A stretch of DNA of 32,457 bases from Syntrophobacterales bacterium (GTDB lineage: Bacteria; Desulfobacterota; Desulfobaccia; Desulfobaccales; 0-14-0-80-60-11). Shown here piece after piece: positions 9,489-16,949 of the stretch. Numbering within the stretch: the first letter of the stretch is position 1; each line of letters begins with the position of its first letter. The stretch lies in contig JAILZL010000031.1 in NCBI GenBank assembly GCA_023512475.1, forward strand, positions 1 through 32,457. The letters run 5' to 3'. Made by a program: the position numbers and the translations under genes. The notes under the pieces were generated by a model that did not search any database, had not been told where the DNA came from, and saw nothing but the letters and a program-made list of their open reading frames with translations.

Positions 9489-10397
9489 ATGTCCGACAGT
9501 CAGCTGCCGCCGGCATCCCTGATCCCTGAGGAGGTTCCGGAGGAGGAGGTCAGCCCCCCGGGATGGAAGCTCAACCTGGGCCTGTTTCTCCTCACCGTTC
9601 TGACCACGGTGGTGGCCGGGGCGCTGCAACAGGGAGTCAACCCGCTGGCCAGCCCGGGGCAGCTTTACCGGGGCATTCCCTTCTCCTTCACCCTGCTCCT
9701 CATCCTGGGGGCCCACGAGACGGCCCATTTTCTGGCCTCCCGGCATCACCACCTGGATGTGTCGCTGCCGTATTTTCTTCCGGCCCCCCCCTATCCCTTC
9801 ATTGTCGGCACCTTCGGGGCCTTCATCCGCATCCGCTCGCCCATCCGGGACAAGCGGGCCTTGCTGGATGTGGGCTGCTCCGGGCCCCTCACCGGGGTGG
9901 CGGTGGCCCTGCCGGTGCTCTATTGGGGCCTGCTCCATTCCCAGGTGCGCTATTTTCCCCCCGGGAGTGTGCCGGGCCTGGTTCTGGGAGAGCCCCTGTT
10001 CTTCAAGCTGGTGAGCTGGCTGGTCCTGGGCAGCCTGCCCCGGGAGGCGGTGGTGGTGATGCACCCGGTGGCCTTCGCCGGCTGGATCGGGCTTCTGGTG
10101 ACGGCCCTCAATCTCCTGCCGGTGGGCCAGCTGGATGGTGGACACGTGGTGTACGCCCTGTTTCCCCGGCAGCATCGGCTCATTTCCTGGGGCTGCCTGG
10201 GGGTGCTGGTCCTTCTGGGGGTGACGGTCTGGCAGGGCTGGCTGGTATGGGCCGGGCTCCTGTTGCTGTTGGGGGTGCGCCATCCTCTGCCCATGGATAC
10301 CTGGGTGCCTTTGGATCGGCGCCGCCGGGTTCTGGGGGTGGTGACCATGGCGGTCTTCCTCCTGAGCTTCACCCCGATGCCCTTCTCTCTGGATTGA
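9489..10397 (+). CDS. Site-2 protease family membrane metalloprotease
   Basis: This is a 302-residue integral membrane protein of the S2P/M50 class. The zinc motif HETAH is at about residues 76-80 within a membrane segment, and the second active-site motif NLLPVGQLDGGH is at about 208-219, so the catalytic HExxH and LDG residues are both intact. There is no PDZ domain, unlike RseP. The acidic N-terminal 25 residues are cytoplasmic or disordered. Several more hydrophobic segments follow, ending with a basic RRRR loop and a last helix. Such proteases cut membrane-bound regulators, but the substrate is unknown and no anti-sigma factor is nearby. ATG 9489 is preceded by GAGAGG. Confidence 0.88.
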   Translation: MSDSQLPPASLIPEEVPEEEVSPPGWKLNLGLFLLTVLTTVVAGALQQGVNPLASPGQLYRGIPFSFTLLLILGAHETAHFLASRHHHLDVSLPYFLPAPPYPFIVGTFGAFIRIRSPIRDKRALLDVGCSGPLTGVAVALPVLYWGLLHSQVRYFPPGSVPGLVLGEPLFFKLVSWLVLGSLPREAVVVMHPVAFAGWIGLLVTALNLLPVGQLDGGHVVYALFPRQHRLISWGCLGVLVLLGVTVWQGWLVWAGLLLLLGVRHPLPMDTWVPLDRRRRVLGVVTMAVFLLSFTPMPFSLD

Positions 10398-10682
10398 GGG
10401 GGGAGGCGGCCGGGAGATGGCCTCGGGGAAAGCCTCAGGCGATAACGGCAATGTAACCCAGGAAACCCATGAGGCTGGGACCCCGGGTTTGCGGGTCGCC
10501 ATGAAGGGGCGCTGGAGCGGGGGGAGCGGGGCTCTGGCGGAGCGGGATCTCCCCGACAGGACTTAAGCCCGGGAAACTGCCCCAGTTAAGGCTTGGCCGG
10601 TTTCCGATCATCTAAGGAGGTGTCCCTCCCAGCCGGTGGGCCCCGGCAGGCTGAGGGCAACGGCTTGGGTGACACACATCGT
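10398..10682. other. 285-bp intergenic spacer with consecutive hairpins and a buried Shine-Dalgarno
   Basis: No plus-strand gene is visible. Reading on the plus strand there are short hairpins in a row: CCCAG/CTGGG (10457-10461 with 10475-10479), CCCG/CGGG (10482-10485 with 10492-10495) and CGCC/GGCG (10497-10500 with 10508-10511, 7-base loop). Further on, a perfect Shine-Dalgarno AAGGAGGTG (10614-10622) is closed into its own hairpin, GGAGG-TGTC-CCTCC (10616-10629), with no start codon at a normal distance. On the minus strand a 58-codon frame (10435-10611) ends in a hydrophobic segment. I could not match the region to a riboswitch class I know. Confidence 0.4.
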
Positions 10683-11189
10683 ATGTTCCCGGAAGATTAT
10701 CGTTTCTGTCCGGTGTGCGGCGGGGTCCTGGCCCGGCGGCTGCTCAAGGCCGGCGAACCCCAGCGTCTGGTGTGCACGCACTGCGGCTTCATCTTTTACA
10801 TCGACCCCAAGCTGGCGGTGCTGGCCTTGGTGCCCTATCAGGGCGGCCTGGTCCTGGTGCGCCGGTCCATTGAGCCGGGCTACGGCCGCTGGGTCCTTCC
10901 CGGGGGCTTTGTGGACCTGGGAGAGACGGTGGAGGAGGCGGTGGTGCGGGAGACCCTGGAGGAAGCGGGCCTGAGGGTCCGGGTGGTGCGGCTGCAGAAT
11001 GTCTATTCCTATCGCCATTCCCGCACGGTGCTGTTGGCCTTTGAAACCGAATACCTCTCCGGCACCCTGGCGCCCGGCGAGGAGGAATCGGAGGCCCGGA
11101 GCTTCGCCCCCCACGAGATTCCCTGGGAGGAGATCGCCTTCAGCTCCAGCCGGGATGCCCTGCGGGAATACCTGGGCCTGCCCCGATGA
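10683..11189 (+). CDS. Nudix hydrolase with N-terminal zinc ribbon
   Basis: This 168-residue protein is a NUDIX pyrophosphohydrolase. Four cysteines (C9, C12, C31, C34, in CPVC and CTHC) form an N-terminal zinc ribbon. The Nudix box runs from about residue 75 to 97 (GGFVDLGETVEEAVV then RETLEEAGL) and keeps G, E, RE, EE and G at the required spacing; the usual hydrophobic residue after RE is threonine. The zinc ribbon recalls NudC, but the protein is much shorter, and the substrate (a nucleoside diphosphate derivative) cannot be named. ATG 10683 begins exactly at the zinc ribbon; the frame is open further upstream with only GTG/TTG starts. The upstream spacer has unusual structure that may affect this gene. 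Confidence 0.88.
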   Translation: MFPEDYRFCPVCGGVLARRLLKAGEPQRLVCTHCGFIFYIDPKLAVLALVPYQGGLVLVRRSIEPGYGRWVLPGGFVDLGETVEEAVVRETLEEAGLRVRVVRLQNVYSYRHSRTVLLAFETEYLSGTLAPGEEESEARSFAPHEIPWEEIAFSSSRDALREYLGLPR

Positions 11190-11204
11190 GGGGGCGTGAC
11201 CGCC

Positions 11205-11771
11205 ATGGACGAGAAAAGACGAAAACTTCTGGCCCTGCTGCGGGAGAAATCCTTCCGGTATTCGCCGGAGAAGCCCTTCCGGCTGGCCTCCGGGCGGGAG
11301 AGCCCGTATTATGTGGACTGCCGGCCGGTGAGCCACAGCGCCTATGGGCTGGCCCTCATCGGGGAGGTTCTCTTTGAGATGGTGCGGGACCTGGAGATCC
11401 GGGCGGCCGGCGGCCTCACTATGGGGGCCGACCCCCTGGCCCACGCCCTGGCCCTGGTGAGCTACCAGAGGGGCCGGCCCATCGACGCCTTTTCCGTGCG
11501 CAAGTTTCCCAAGGATTATGGCGCCGGGGGGCTCATCGTGGGGCCGGTGGCCCCCGGAGACCCGGTGGCGGTGCTGGAGGATGTGGTCACCACCGGCGGC
11601 TCCCTGAGACAGGCCATCACCGCGGCTCGGGACTTCGGCCTGCTGGTCCGGGGGGTCATCATCCTGGTGGACCGCCAGGAGGGGGGGCGGGAGATGGTGG
11701 AGGCGCTGGTGAAGCCGGTGAGGACGGTCTTCACCCTGGAGGAACTCATGGGAGAGGGTTCCCGGGCGTAA
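11205..11771 (+). CDS. pyrE: Orotate phosphoribosyltransferase
   Basis: This enzyme adds ribose phosphate from PRPP to orotate, the fifth step of UMP synthesis. The length, 188 residues from ATG 11205, is typical. The PRPP-binding motif VAVLEDVVTTGGS is at about residues 121-133, and FRLASGRESPYYVDCRP near 25-41 is the substrate-binding start of PyrE. The flexible-loop region is FSVRKFPKDYGAGG. A GTG at 11196 is in frame but lies too close to the GAGGGGG ribosome-binding site, so ATG 11205 is chosen. It follows the Nudix gene by 15 bases and is likely co-transcribed with it. Confidence 0.93.
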   Translation: MDEKRRKLLALLREKSFRYSPEKPFRLASGRESPYYVDCRPVSHSAYGLALIGEVLFEMVRDLEIRAAGGLTMGADPLAHALALVSYQRGRPIDAFSVRKFPKDYGAGGLIVGPVAPGDPVAVLEDVVTTGGSLRQAITAARDFGLLVRGVIILVDRQEGGREMVEALVKPVRTVFTLEELMGEGSRA

Positions 11772-12062
11772 AGATGCCTCGGAAAGGGCCGGGCCGGCCC
11801 CGCCTGCCCCCTTGCAGACCGCTCCGCAAGGATTATTGTACCATTGCGCCCCCAGGTGGGCGGGTAACGGGCCGGAGGATCCGGACTTCTCCTGGACCCA
11901 CCTTCGGCCGCCCCGGAAAAATCAGGGTTGCGCCGCTGCCGTGGTGGGAGGGCGGCGGCCGGTGCCAGCCCCGGGGCCCTGACCCGCGCTTTTGGGCGCA
12001 CCCAACCCACCGGGCCGTGGCCGCCCGGCCCGTGGGCGCAGACCTTTCCCCTAAGCTGATCC
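11772..12062. other. 291-bp spacer with no recognisable gene
   Basis: The segment is very GC-rich with many short inverted repeats but no long stem followed by T residues. The only AT-rich patch is around 11831-11845. I see no convincing promoter, RNA gene or conserved frame. It presumably holds the end of the pyrE transcript and the start region of the next gene. Confidence 0.4.
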
Positions 12063-12605
12063 ATGCAGACACCCCCTTCGGCCTCAGACGCACGGATGAT
12101 GAAGCTGAACAAGCTGAAACGCTTTTTCGGCTCCCAGACTTCCTATGGCATCTCCGGCATCCTGCAGAACCTCCAGAACCTCATCGTGGTGGTCATCTGT
12201 CTGTTGATGTTCTGGATCATGATCACCCAGATCGTGCGCACCGGGGAGGCGGTCCTGGAGGCCAAATCCTTCCGGGATATAGCCGGGCATCTCATGTATC
12301 TCTTTGTGATGACCGAGCTTTTCCGCCTGATGATCCATTACCTCGAGGAGCAGCACATCCTGCTGGGGACCATCATCGAGGTGACCATCGTTAGCCTGCT
12401 CCGGGAGGTCATTCTCGACGGGGTGCTGTCCATCTCCTGGGACCGGCTCCTGGCGGTGTGTGCCCTGATTTTGACCCTCACCGCCATCCTGGTGGTGCAT
12501 CACCGTCTGGAGAAGGGCCGGGCCAAGCTGGGGCAGATCACCATTGCGGAAGTGGATCAGCGGCGCCGGGAGGAAGAAATGCTGCGCCGGGCGGCCGGCG
12601 GCTGA
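12063..12605 (+). CDS. Phosphate-starvation-inducible PsiE family membrane protein
   Basis: This 180-residue protein resembles the PsiE family of small inner-membrane proteins of unknown biochemical role. It has about four hydrophobic segments: LIVVVICLLMFWIMI near 40-55, a second around 78-92 (HLMYLFVMTELFRLMI), a third around 100-125 with IIEVTIVSLLREVIL, and LLAVCALILTLTAILVV near 130-146. The conserved family core is ELFRLMIHYLEEQHI to IVSLLREVIL. The C-terminus is charged (QRRREEEMLRRA) and probably cytoplasmic. The start could be ATG 12063 or ATG 12096/12099; none has a strong ribosome-binding site. The PhoB link known in E. coli is not supported here, as no Pho box was recognised. Confidence 0.75.
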   Translation: MQTPPSASDARMMKLNKLKRFFGSQTSYGISGILQNLQNLIVVVICLLMFWIMITQIVRTGEAVLEAKSFRDIAGHLMYLFVMTELFRLMIHYLEEQHILLGTIIEVTIVSLLREVILDGVLSISWDRLLAVCALILTLTAILVVHHRLEKGRAKLGQITIAEVDQRRREEEMLRRAAGG

Positions 12606-12960
12606 GGCCCGGGTGGGGGCTTTTCCCCTGAGGTCGGACTTGGTCGCTCAGTGAGGGAGAGGGGTGGGGCCCCGGCAAGGAATGCGGGAGGAAAGGGGCA
12701 GGAAGCACCTTCTTGCCGGCCCCCCTCGGGACCCACCCGTGGCGCGACTGTAAATTTCCCTTCCGGGATTGCCCACCTGCGCCTTAACAGGTTGTTGACA
12801 AAGGCGAATCGGGGAAAGTGGCCAGGGGTCACAGACTCCCTGCCCCCTCCTCCGAAACCCCTCTGCCAACTCCATACCTGGGATGTGGCTTCGCCTGACG
12901 GGCACAATCGGCCAGCCTCATCCCACCCAGCTCCGGGGAAGAGAGTTTTTCACCAGCCGG
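12606..12960. other. 355-bp spacer between convergent genes, no gene seen
   Basis: No frame in this segment looks coding. It contains an 8-bp inverted repeat, CCGGCAAG (12672-12679) with CTTGCCGG (12712-12719), about 66 bases past the PsiE-family stop. A lone TTGACA is at 12795-12800 on the plus strand without a -10 box at the right distance. No tRNA or other RNA gene was recognised. Confidence 0.4.
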
Positions 12961-13149
12961 TCAGATATCCACCAGCATTTCAGATTCATTGCCGCAGCGG
13001 GTGCAGACCAGGGTCTTTTTCTCCGGTGCGGCCGGCGGCGGGGTGGGGGCGGCGGGCTCCTCGATAATCACCTCTTCGCATTTGATGGTCATCTCCGCTT
13101 CGTTGCCGCAGTTTTCACAGGTGCAGACGATGGTCTTCCGGGTGGTCAT
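12961..13149 (-). CDS. Small Cys-rich zinc-ribbon-like protein with two related halves
   Basis: This 62-residue protein has six cysteines in two similar blocks. The first, KTIVCTCENCGNEAEM (5-20), has a C-x-C-x-x-C pattern and is followed by C24. The second, KTLVCTRCGNESEM (45-58), has C-x-x-C. The blocks are joined by a proline/alanine linker (about 32-42), so the gene appears to come from an internal duplication. Metal binding (zinc or iron) is likely; the function is unknown. The start ATG at 13149 overlaps the stop of the upstream PerR-like gene as ATGA and has GGAGGAG before it, so the two are translated together. A role in redox or metal handling under the regulator is an inference from this coupling. 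Confidence 0.78.
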   Translation of the reverse strand: MTTRKTIVCTCENCGNEAEMTIKCEEVIIEEPAAPTPPPAAPEKKTLVCTRCGNESEMLVDI

Positions 13150-13724
13150 GGTCTCCTCCATGGGGTGGGCTCCGCCCCGTCCCCCGGGGCATGAGGGGGG
13201 GCGCAATCACCTGATAACCGGATGGGAAGGCGGTTCCCATCCGTCTCCGTTCCGTGGGCCGGGGGGGCGTCCTCCCCGCCCTGCTCCCGGGCCTGGCACT
13301 CCGGGCAGAGCCCGTAAAGGTCCAGGCGGTGGCTGAGGATGCGGAAGCCGGTCCGGCGTGCCGCGGTCTCCACCAGGGGGGTGAGGCTGCCGAGGTCGGG
13401 GTCCAGGATTTTGCGGCAGCGCACGCAGATAAGGTGCGGATGCGGGTAGGGTTTGGCGCCGTCGTAGCGTTTGACGCCCTCCTCCGGAAAACTCAGCTCC
13501 AGCACTTCCCCCAACTCCTTGAGGAGGGTCACGGTCTTGTACACCGTGGCGATGCTCATGGTGGGGAAATCCTCCCGAAGGTGCTCGTAGATCTCTTCAA
13601 TGCTGGGATGCCCGTCGCTTCGGGCCACCAGACGCAGGATGGCCAGCCGCTGAGGGGTGAGGCGGAAGCGCCGGCCTTGGAGGACCGCCATCAGGTGGCT
13701 CAGGCGGGCATCGGAGGAAGACAT
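13146..13724 (-). CDS. Fur-family transcriptional regulator, PerR-like
   Basis: This 192-residue repressor has the Fur fold: an N-terminal winged helix (about 10-85; RLTPQRLAILRLV and SIATVYKTVTLLKELG) and a C-terminal metal/dimer domain. The structural zinc site is two CxxC pairs, C100/C103 and C140/C143. Regulatory metal ligands are probably H39, D88, H95 and H97 (RYDGAKPYPHPHLICVRC), a PerR-like arrangement; a peroxide-sensing role is inferred, and Fur or Zur is less likely. The domain ends near residue 145, and about 45 extra low-complexity residues follow (APPAHGTETDGNRL and on), ending in the ATGA overlap with the Cys-rich gene. AAGGA precedes ATG 13724. A strong promoter with a palindrome over its -10 suggests autoregulation. 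Confidence 0.88.
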   Translation of the reverse strand: MSSSDARLSHLMAVLQGRRFRLTPQRLAILRLVARSDGHPSIEEIYEHLREDFPTMSIATVYKTVTLLKELGEVLELSFPEEGVKRYDGAKPYPHPHLICVRCRKILDPDLGSLTPLVETAARRTGFRILSHRLDLYGLCPECQAREQGGEDAPPAHGTETDGNRLPIRLSGDCAPPHAPGDGAEPTPWRRP

Positions 13725-13735
13725 GAATTAATCCT

Positions 13736-13749
13736 TATAGAAAACTATT
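13736..13749 (-). promoter_or_regulatory. Palindromic operator candidate of the PerR-like gene
   Basis: TATAGAAAACTATT (plus strand) contains ATAG-AAAA-CTAT, a 4-bp inverted repeat with AT-rich flanks in an otherwise GC-rich sequence. It overlaps the last bases of the -10 box and the expected transcription start of the PerR-like gene. Its AT-rich, symmetric form resembles PerR/Fur boxes but is not a perfect match to the 7-1-7 consensus. Autoregulation is inferred. Confidence 0.5.
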
Positions 13750-13775
13750 ATCCTATGAAATCCGAAGGAAGTCAA
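13747..13775 (-). promoter_or_regulatory. Sigma-70 promoter of the PerR-like regulator operon
   Basis: On the minus strand TTGACT (13770-13775) is followed after exactly 17 bases by GATAAT (13747-13752), a good match to the sigma-70 consensus. The start codon is 23 bases past the -10 box, giving a short leader with AAGGA. It is one of the clearest promoters in the window. Confidence 0.75.
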
Positions 13776-13801
13776 AGCTTTTCGCGGCTTCCGGGCCGGC
13801 C

Positions 13802-13818
13802 TCCCGCCGGGGGCGGGA
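13802..13818 (-). terminator. Hairpin after the amino-acid permease gene
   Basis: TCCCGCC/GGCGGGA forms a perfect 7-bp stem with a 3-base loop immediately after the permease stop and before the regulator promoter. No T run follows. Termination is possible but unproven. Confidence 0.3.
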
Positions 13819-13819
13819 A

Positions 13820-15217
13820 TCAGGGCGCCGGGCGCACCGCCCGGGCCCGGCGGCGCCCATAGAAGGCATAGAGGCAAAGCCCCGCCAGGAGCCACAGCCC
13901 CAGCCGCCACCAGGAGGAGGCGGGCATGGAGAGCATCAGACCCAGGCAGACCAGGGTGCCGGCCCCGGCGACAAAGATACCGGCGGGACAGCGGAAGGGG
14001 CGGGGCATCTCCGGCCGGGCCAGGCGCAAATACAGGGTGGCGAGACAGACCAAGGAAAAAGCAAAAAGGGTGCCGATATTGCACAGGAAGGCCAGGCGCT
14101 CGATGGGGGTGAGGGAGGCCGCCAGAGCCACCGCCAGGCCGCAGAGCAGGGTGAGGCGGTGAGGGGTGCGGTAGCGGGGGTGAAGGGCCGCCAGCCAGCC
14201 GGGGAGGAAACCGTCCCGGGCCATGGCGAAGAGAATCCGGGGCTGGGCCAAAAGCAGCATGTAAAAGACGCTGGTGATGCCGATGAGGGCCCCCACCGCC
14301 ACCACATCCCCGGCCCAGGAAAGCCCCGTCTGCCGGAAGGCGGCGGCAAAGGGGGCGTCGGGGTGGATCTCCCGATAGGGCACCATCCCCAGGAGCACCA
14401 GGACCATGGCCAGATAGATGAGGCTGCACAGGCCCAGAGAGCCGATGATGCCAAAGGGCACATCCCGTTCCGGCCGCCGGGCCTCCTCGGCGGTGACGCT
14501 CACCACATCAAAGCCCAGGTAGGCGAAAAAGACCAGGGAGGCCGCGGTGATGATGCTCCCGGGCCCATGAGGGACCAAGGGGAGCCAGTTGCCCGGATCC
14601 ATCCGGGTGGCGCCCACCGCCAGGATGAAGAGGATGAGCCCCAGCTTCACCGCCACGATGCCCCGGGCCACCAGGGCATTGAGGCGGGTGCGGAACATCA
14701 AAAGAAGGGAGAAGACGGCCACCACCACGGCGGCGGGCAGGTTGATCAGCCTTCCCGGCTGGCTGAAGGGCGGGCCGCTGGCCCAGTGGGGCAGGGTCAC
14801 CCCATAGGCCCGGAGCAGCTCCTGCAGGTAAAAGGACCAGCCCGCGGCCACGGTGGCCGCGCCCATGCCGTACTCCAGGAGCAGATCCCAGCCCAGGATC
14901 CAGGCGGGCAGGGGCCCGAAGGTGGCCAAGGCATAGGAGTAGGCGCTCCCGGCCCGGGGCATCATGGCCGCCAGCTCGGCGTAGCACAGGGCCGCCAGGG
15001 TGCAGGCGCCGCCGGCCAGCAGAAAGGATAACAGGAGGCCGGGGCCGGCGATCTGCACCCCCACCCCGGCGATCACGAAGATGCCGGCCCCGATGATCTG
15101 GGCCACCCCGATGACCACCAGATCCAGGCGGGTCAGGCTCCGGGAGAGGGAGATCTCCCCGGGCGCCTCCCCCGCAGGGCCGGGCCGGCCTCCGGGGTCG
15201 GGGGCCTCGGTCAGCAC
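13820..15217 (-). CDS. APC-family amino-acid permease (cationic amino-acid transporter type)
   Basis: This 465-residue inner-membrane protein belongs to the amino acid-polyamine-organocation superfamily, closest in style to the CAT/YfnA group. The first helix carries the substrate-binding motif VAQIIGAGIFVIAGVGVQIA (about 37-56), and CYAELAAMMPRAGSAYSYA (about 78-96) is the conserved TM3 region. The segment FFAYLGFDVVSVTAEEARRP (about 230-249) matches TM6 and its following loop. At least 12 hydrophobic helices are visible. The substrate is an amino acid, probably neutral or basic, but cannot be fixed. The start is GTG 15217, 19 bases after the stop of the lipoprotein gene, so the two are likely one transcript; no ATG alternative exists before the first helix. 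Confidence 0.9.
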   Translation of the reverse strand: MLTEAPDPGGRPGPAGEAPGEISLSRSLTRLDLVVIGVAQIIGAGIFVIAGVGVQIAGPGLLLSFLLAGGACTLAALCYAELAAMMPRAGSAYSYALATFGPLPAWILGWDLLLEYGMGAATVAAGWSFYLQELLRAYGVTLPHWASGPPFSQPGRLINLPAAVVVAVFSLLLMFRTRLNALVARGIVAVKLGLILFILAVGATRMDPGNWLPLVPHGPGSIITAASLVFFAYLGFDVVSVTAEEARRPERDVPFGIIGSLGLCSLIYLAMVLVLLGMVPYREIHPDAPFAAAFRQTGLSWAGDVVAVGALIGITSVFYMLLLAQPRILFAMARDGFLPGWLAALHPRYRTPHRLTLLCGLAVALAASLTPIERLAFLCNIGTLFAFSLVCLATLYLRLARPEMPRPFRCPAGIFVAGAGTLVCLGLMLSMPASSWWRLGLWLLAGLCLYAFYGRRRARAVRPAP

Positions 15218-15236
15218 CGCCTGACGCTCCCCGGAG

Positions 15237-15794
15237 TCAGAACTCCACCACTTCCGCCACGATCTGCAGCCGGGAGGGGTCCTTGCCCACCCCGGCGGAC
15301 TGCGTCAGGGTGCCGGTGACGGTGACAGGGGTTTCCAGGGCCTGGGCGGTGAGGCGCTCCAGCTGCTTCTTGTCAGGCAAATGGGAGAAATTCACCTCCA
15401 AAAGCCCGGCGGGAGAGGTGAGATAGAGGATCTTCTTGTGCATCAGCACCGGCCCCGGGGTGCCCCGCACCACCACCCGGGTGTTCAGATAGCGCTCCCG
15501 GTCCTTGAGCACCTGCTCCACCGTGAGCACCCCCGGGGCGGGGGCGCTGGGAGGGGGCACCGGCGCCGGCGCCGCGGCCGGGGGTGGGGCTTCCCGGACC
15601 TGGGCCAGCTCCTGGAGCCTGGCCTCCAGCTGCTTCTGGGCCTCCTCCAGGTGCGTCAGCTTTTCCTTCAGGGCCACCGCCTCGCCCTTCAGACCCTGCA
15701 CCTCCTTTTCCAGCTCCGTCAGCTTGGGCTGCTCACAGGCGGCCAGCAGCAGCAGGGGCATAAGCCCCAGGGTGCACCACCGGAATCCTGGCAT
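15237..15794 (-). CDS. Lipoprotein with coiled coil and C-terminal OB-fold-like domain
   Basis: This 185-residue protein begins with a signal peptide ending in the lipobox LLLLAAC, acylated cysteine at 20. Residues about 24-66 (LTELEKEVQGLKGEAVALKE and on) form a coiled coil rich in Leu, Glu and Lys. A proline/alanine linker (about 70-88) follows. The C-terminal part, from LTVEQVLKDRERYLNTRVVV to VTVTGTLTQ, resembles the OB-fold seen in exported tRNA_anti-like/BOF proteins. It is probably anchored in the envelope. ATG 15794 has AGGAGG seven bases upstream. The open frame continues far upstream across the opposite strand of the next gene, but no start beyond 15794 is credible. Function unknown. 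Confidence 0.78.
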   Translation of the reverse strand: MPGFRWCTLGLMPLLLLAACEQPKLTELEKEVQGLKGEAVALKEKLTHLEEAQKQLEARLQELAQVREAPPPAAAPAPVPPPSAPAPGVLTVEQVLKDRERYLNTRVVVRGTPGPVLMHKKILYLTSPAGLLEVNFSHLPDKKQLERLTAQALETPVTVTGTLTQSAGVGKDPSRLQIVAEVVEF

Positions 15795-15860
15795 CACGCA
15801 TCCTCCTGATTCGGGCCCTCCCGGGACATCCTCCCGTCCGGTCAGCCCCGGTTTTCCCCC

Positions 15861-15890
15861 ATCATCCGGAAAAAGCGGCATTTCTGTCAA
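15861..15890 (-). promoter_or_regulatory. Promoter of the lipoprotein-permease unit
   Basis: On the minus strand a perfect TTGACA (15885-15890) is followed after 18 bases by GATGAT (15861-15866), four of six matches to the -10 consensus. The lipoprotein start lies 66 bases beyond the -10 box. The promoter is back to back with the one for the decarboxylase gene. Confidence 0.5.
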
Positions 15891-15897
15891 TGCCCAA

Positions 15898-15926
15898 TTT
15901 ACCGCAACCCCGGAGGCGGTTACAAT
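15898..15926 (+). promoter_or_regulatory. Promoter candidate for the UDP-glucuronate decarboxylase gene
   Basis: TACAAT (15921-15926) is a good -10 box, with TTTACC (15898-15903) 17 bases upstream as a weak -35 box. It is 60 bases before the start codon and lies next to the divergent promoter of the lipoprotein gene. Confidence 0.45.
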
Positions 15927-15986
15927 AAGGCGGCATCCCGGCCGCCGACCCGCGGGGCGCGGCGGCCTCCAGAAAGGCAGAGAGCC

Positions 15987-16949
15987 ATGGCAGTCATTCT
16001 GGTGACCGGCGGCGCCGGTTTCATCGGCTCCCACCTGGTGGAGTATCTGTTGGCTCAGGGGCATGAGGTCCTGAGCCTGGACAACTATTTCACCGGCTCC
16101 AAGGACAACCTGCGCCATCTCCTGGACCATCCCCGGCTGGAACTCATCCGCCACGACGTGGTCAATCCCATCATGCTGGAGGTGGAGCAGATCTACCACC
16201 TGGCCTGCCCCGCCTCGCCGGTGCATTACCAGTACAACCCGGTGAAGACCATCAAGACCAACGTCATGGGCACCCTGAACATGCTGGGGCTGGCCAAGCG
16301 GGTAAAGGCCCGCATTCTGTTGGCCTCCACCTCGGAGGTCTACGGCGACCCCCAGGTGCACCCGCAACGGGAGGATTACTGGGGCAACGTCAACTGCCTC
16401 GGCCCCCGGAGCTGCTACGATGAAGGCAAACGGGTGGCGGAGACCCTGATGATGGACTACCACCGGCAGAACGGGGTGGACATCCGTATTGCCCGCATCT
16501 TCAATACCTACGGGCCCCGCATGGCCATCAACGACGGCCGGGTGGTGAGCAACTTCATCGTCCAGGCCCTTACCGGCAGAGAGATCACCATCAACGGCGA
16601 CGGCCGTCAGACCCGCTCCTTCTGTTATGTCTCGGACCTGGTCCGGGGGCTGGTGGCCCTGATGAACACGCCGGAGGTGTATCTGCCGGTGAATCTGGGG
16701 AACCCCGAGGAGTTCACCATCCTGGAGCTGGCCCGGCAGGTGCTGGAGATGACGGGGAGCCCCTCCCGTCTCAGCTTCCAGCCGTTGCCGGCGGATGATC
16801 CGGTGATGCGGCGGCCGGACATTACCCGGGCCCGGGAACTCCTGGGCTGGCAGCCCACCATCCCCCTGGCCCAGGGGCTTCAGGCCACCATCCCCTATTT
16901 TCTGGAGACCCTGAAGGCGAAGGGCTATGAGCTGGCGGTGGCTGCTTGA
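15987..16949 (+). CDS. uxs: UDP-glucuronate decarboxylase (UDP-xylose synthase)
   Basis: This is a short-chain dehydrogenase-type sugar-nucleotide enzyme of 320 residues that turns UDP-glucuronate into UDP-xylose, a precursor of surface polysaccharides. The NAD-binding loop GGAGFIGS is at about 8-15. The catalytic Y-x-x-x-K is YDEGK at 144-148, and TSEVYGDP near 115-122 carries the conserved glutamate of the UXS group. [18 protein letters not shown] and [17 protein letters not shown] are typical of this family rather than of UDP-glucose epimerases. The start ATG 15987 immediately precedes the Rossmann fold. The last bases overlap the next gene. No other polysaccharide gene is adjacent. Confidence 0.92.
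   Translation: MAVILVTGGAGFIGSHLVEYLLAQGHEVLSLDNYFTGSKDNLRHLLDHPRLELIRHDVVNPIMLEVEQIYHLACPASPVHYQYNPVKTIKTNVMGTLNMLGLAKRVKARILLASTSEVYGDPQVHPQREDYWGNVNCLGPRSCYDEGKRVAETLMMDYHRQNGVDIRIARIFNTYGPRMAINDGRVVSNFIVQALTGREITINGDGRQTRSFCYVSDLVRGLVALMNTPEVYLPVNLGNPEEFTILELARQVLEMTGSPSRLSFQPLPADDPVMRRPDITRARELLGWQPTIPLAQGLQATIPYFLETLKAKGYELAVAA

Noticed and set aside
10435-10560. c-di-GMP (GEMM) riboswitch resemblance in the spacer (GGCAATGTAACC ... CTGGGAC)
   Set aside because: The invariant segment GCAAAGCC after the first stem and the second stem with its receptor are missing.
12795-12800. TTGACA in the 12606-12960 spacer as a promoter
   Set aside because: No -10 box lies 15-19 bases downstream, and no gene on the plus strand follows.
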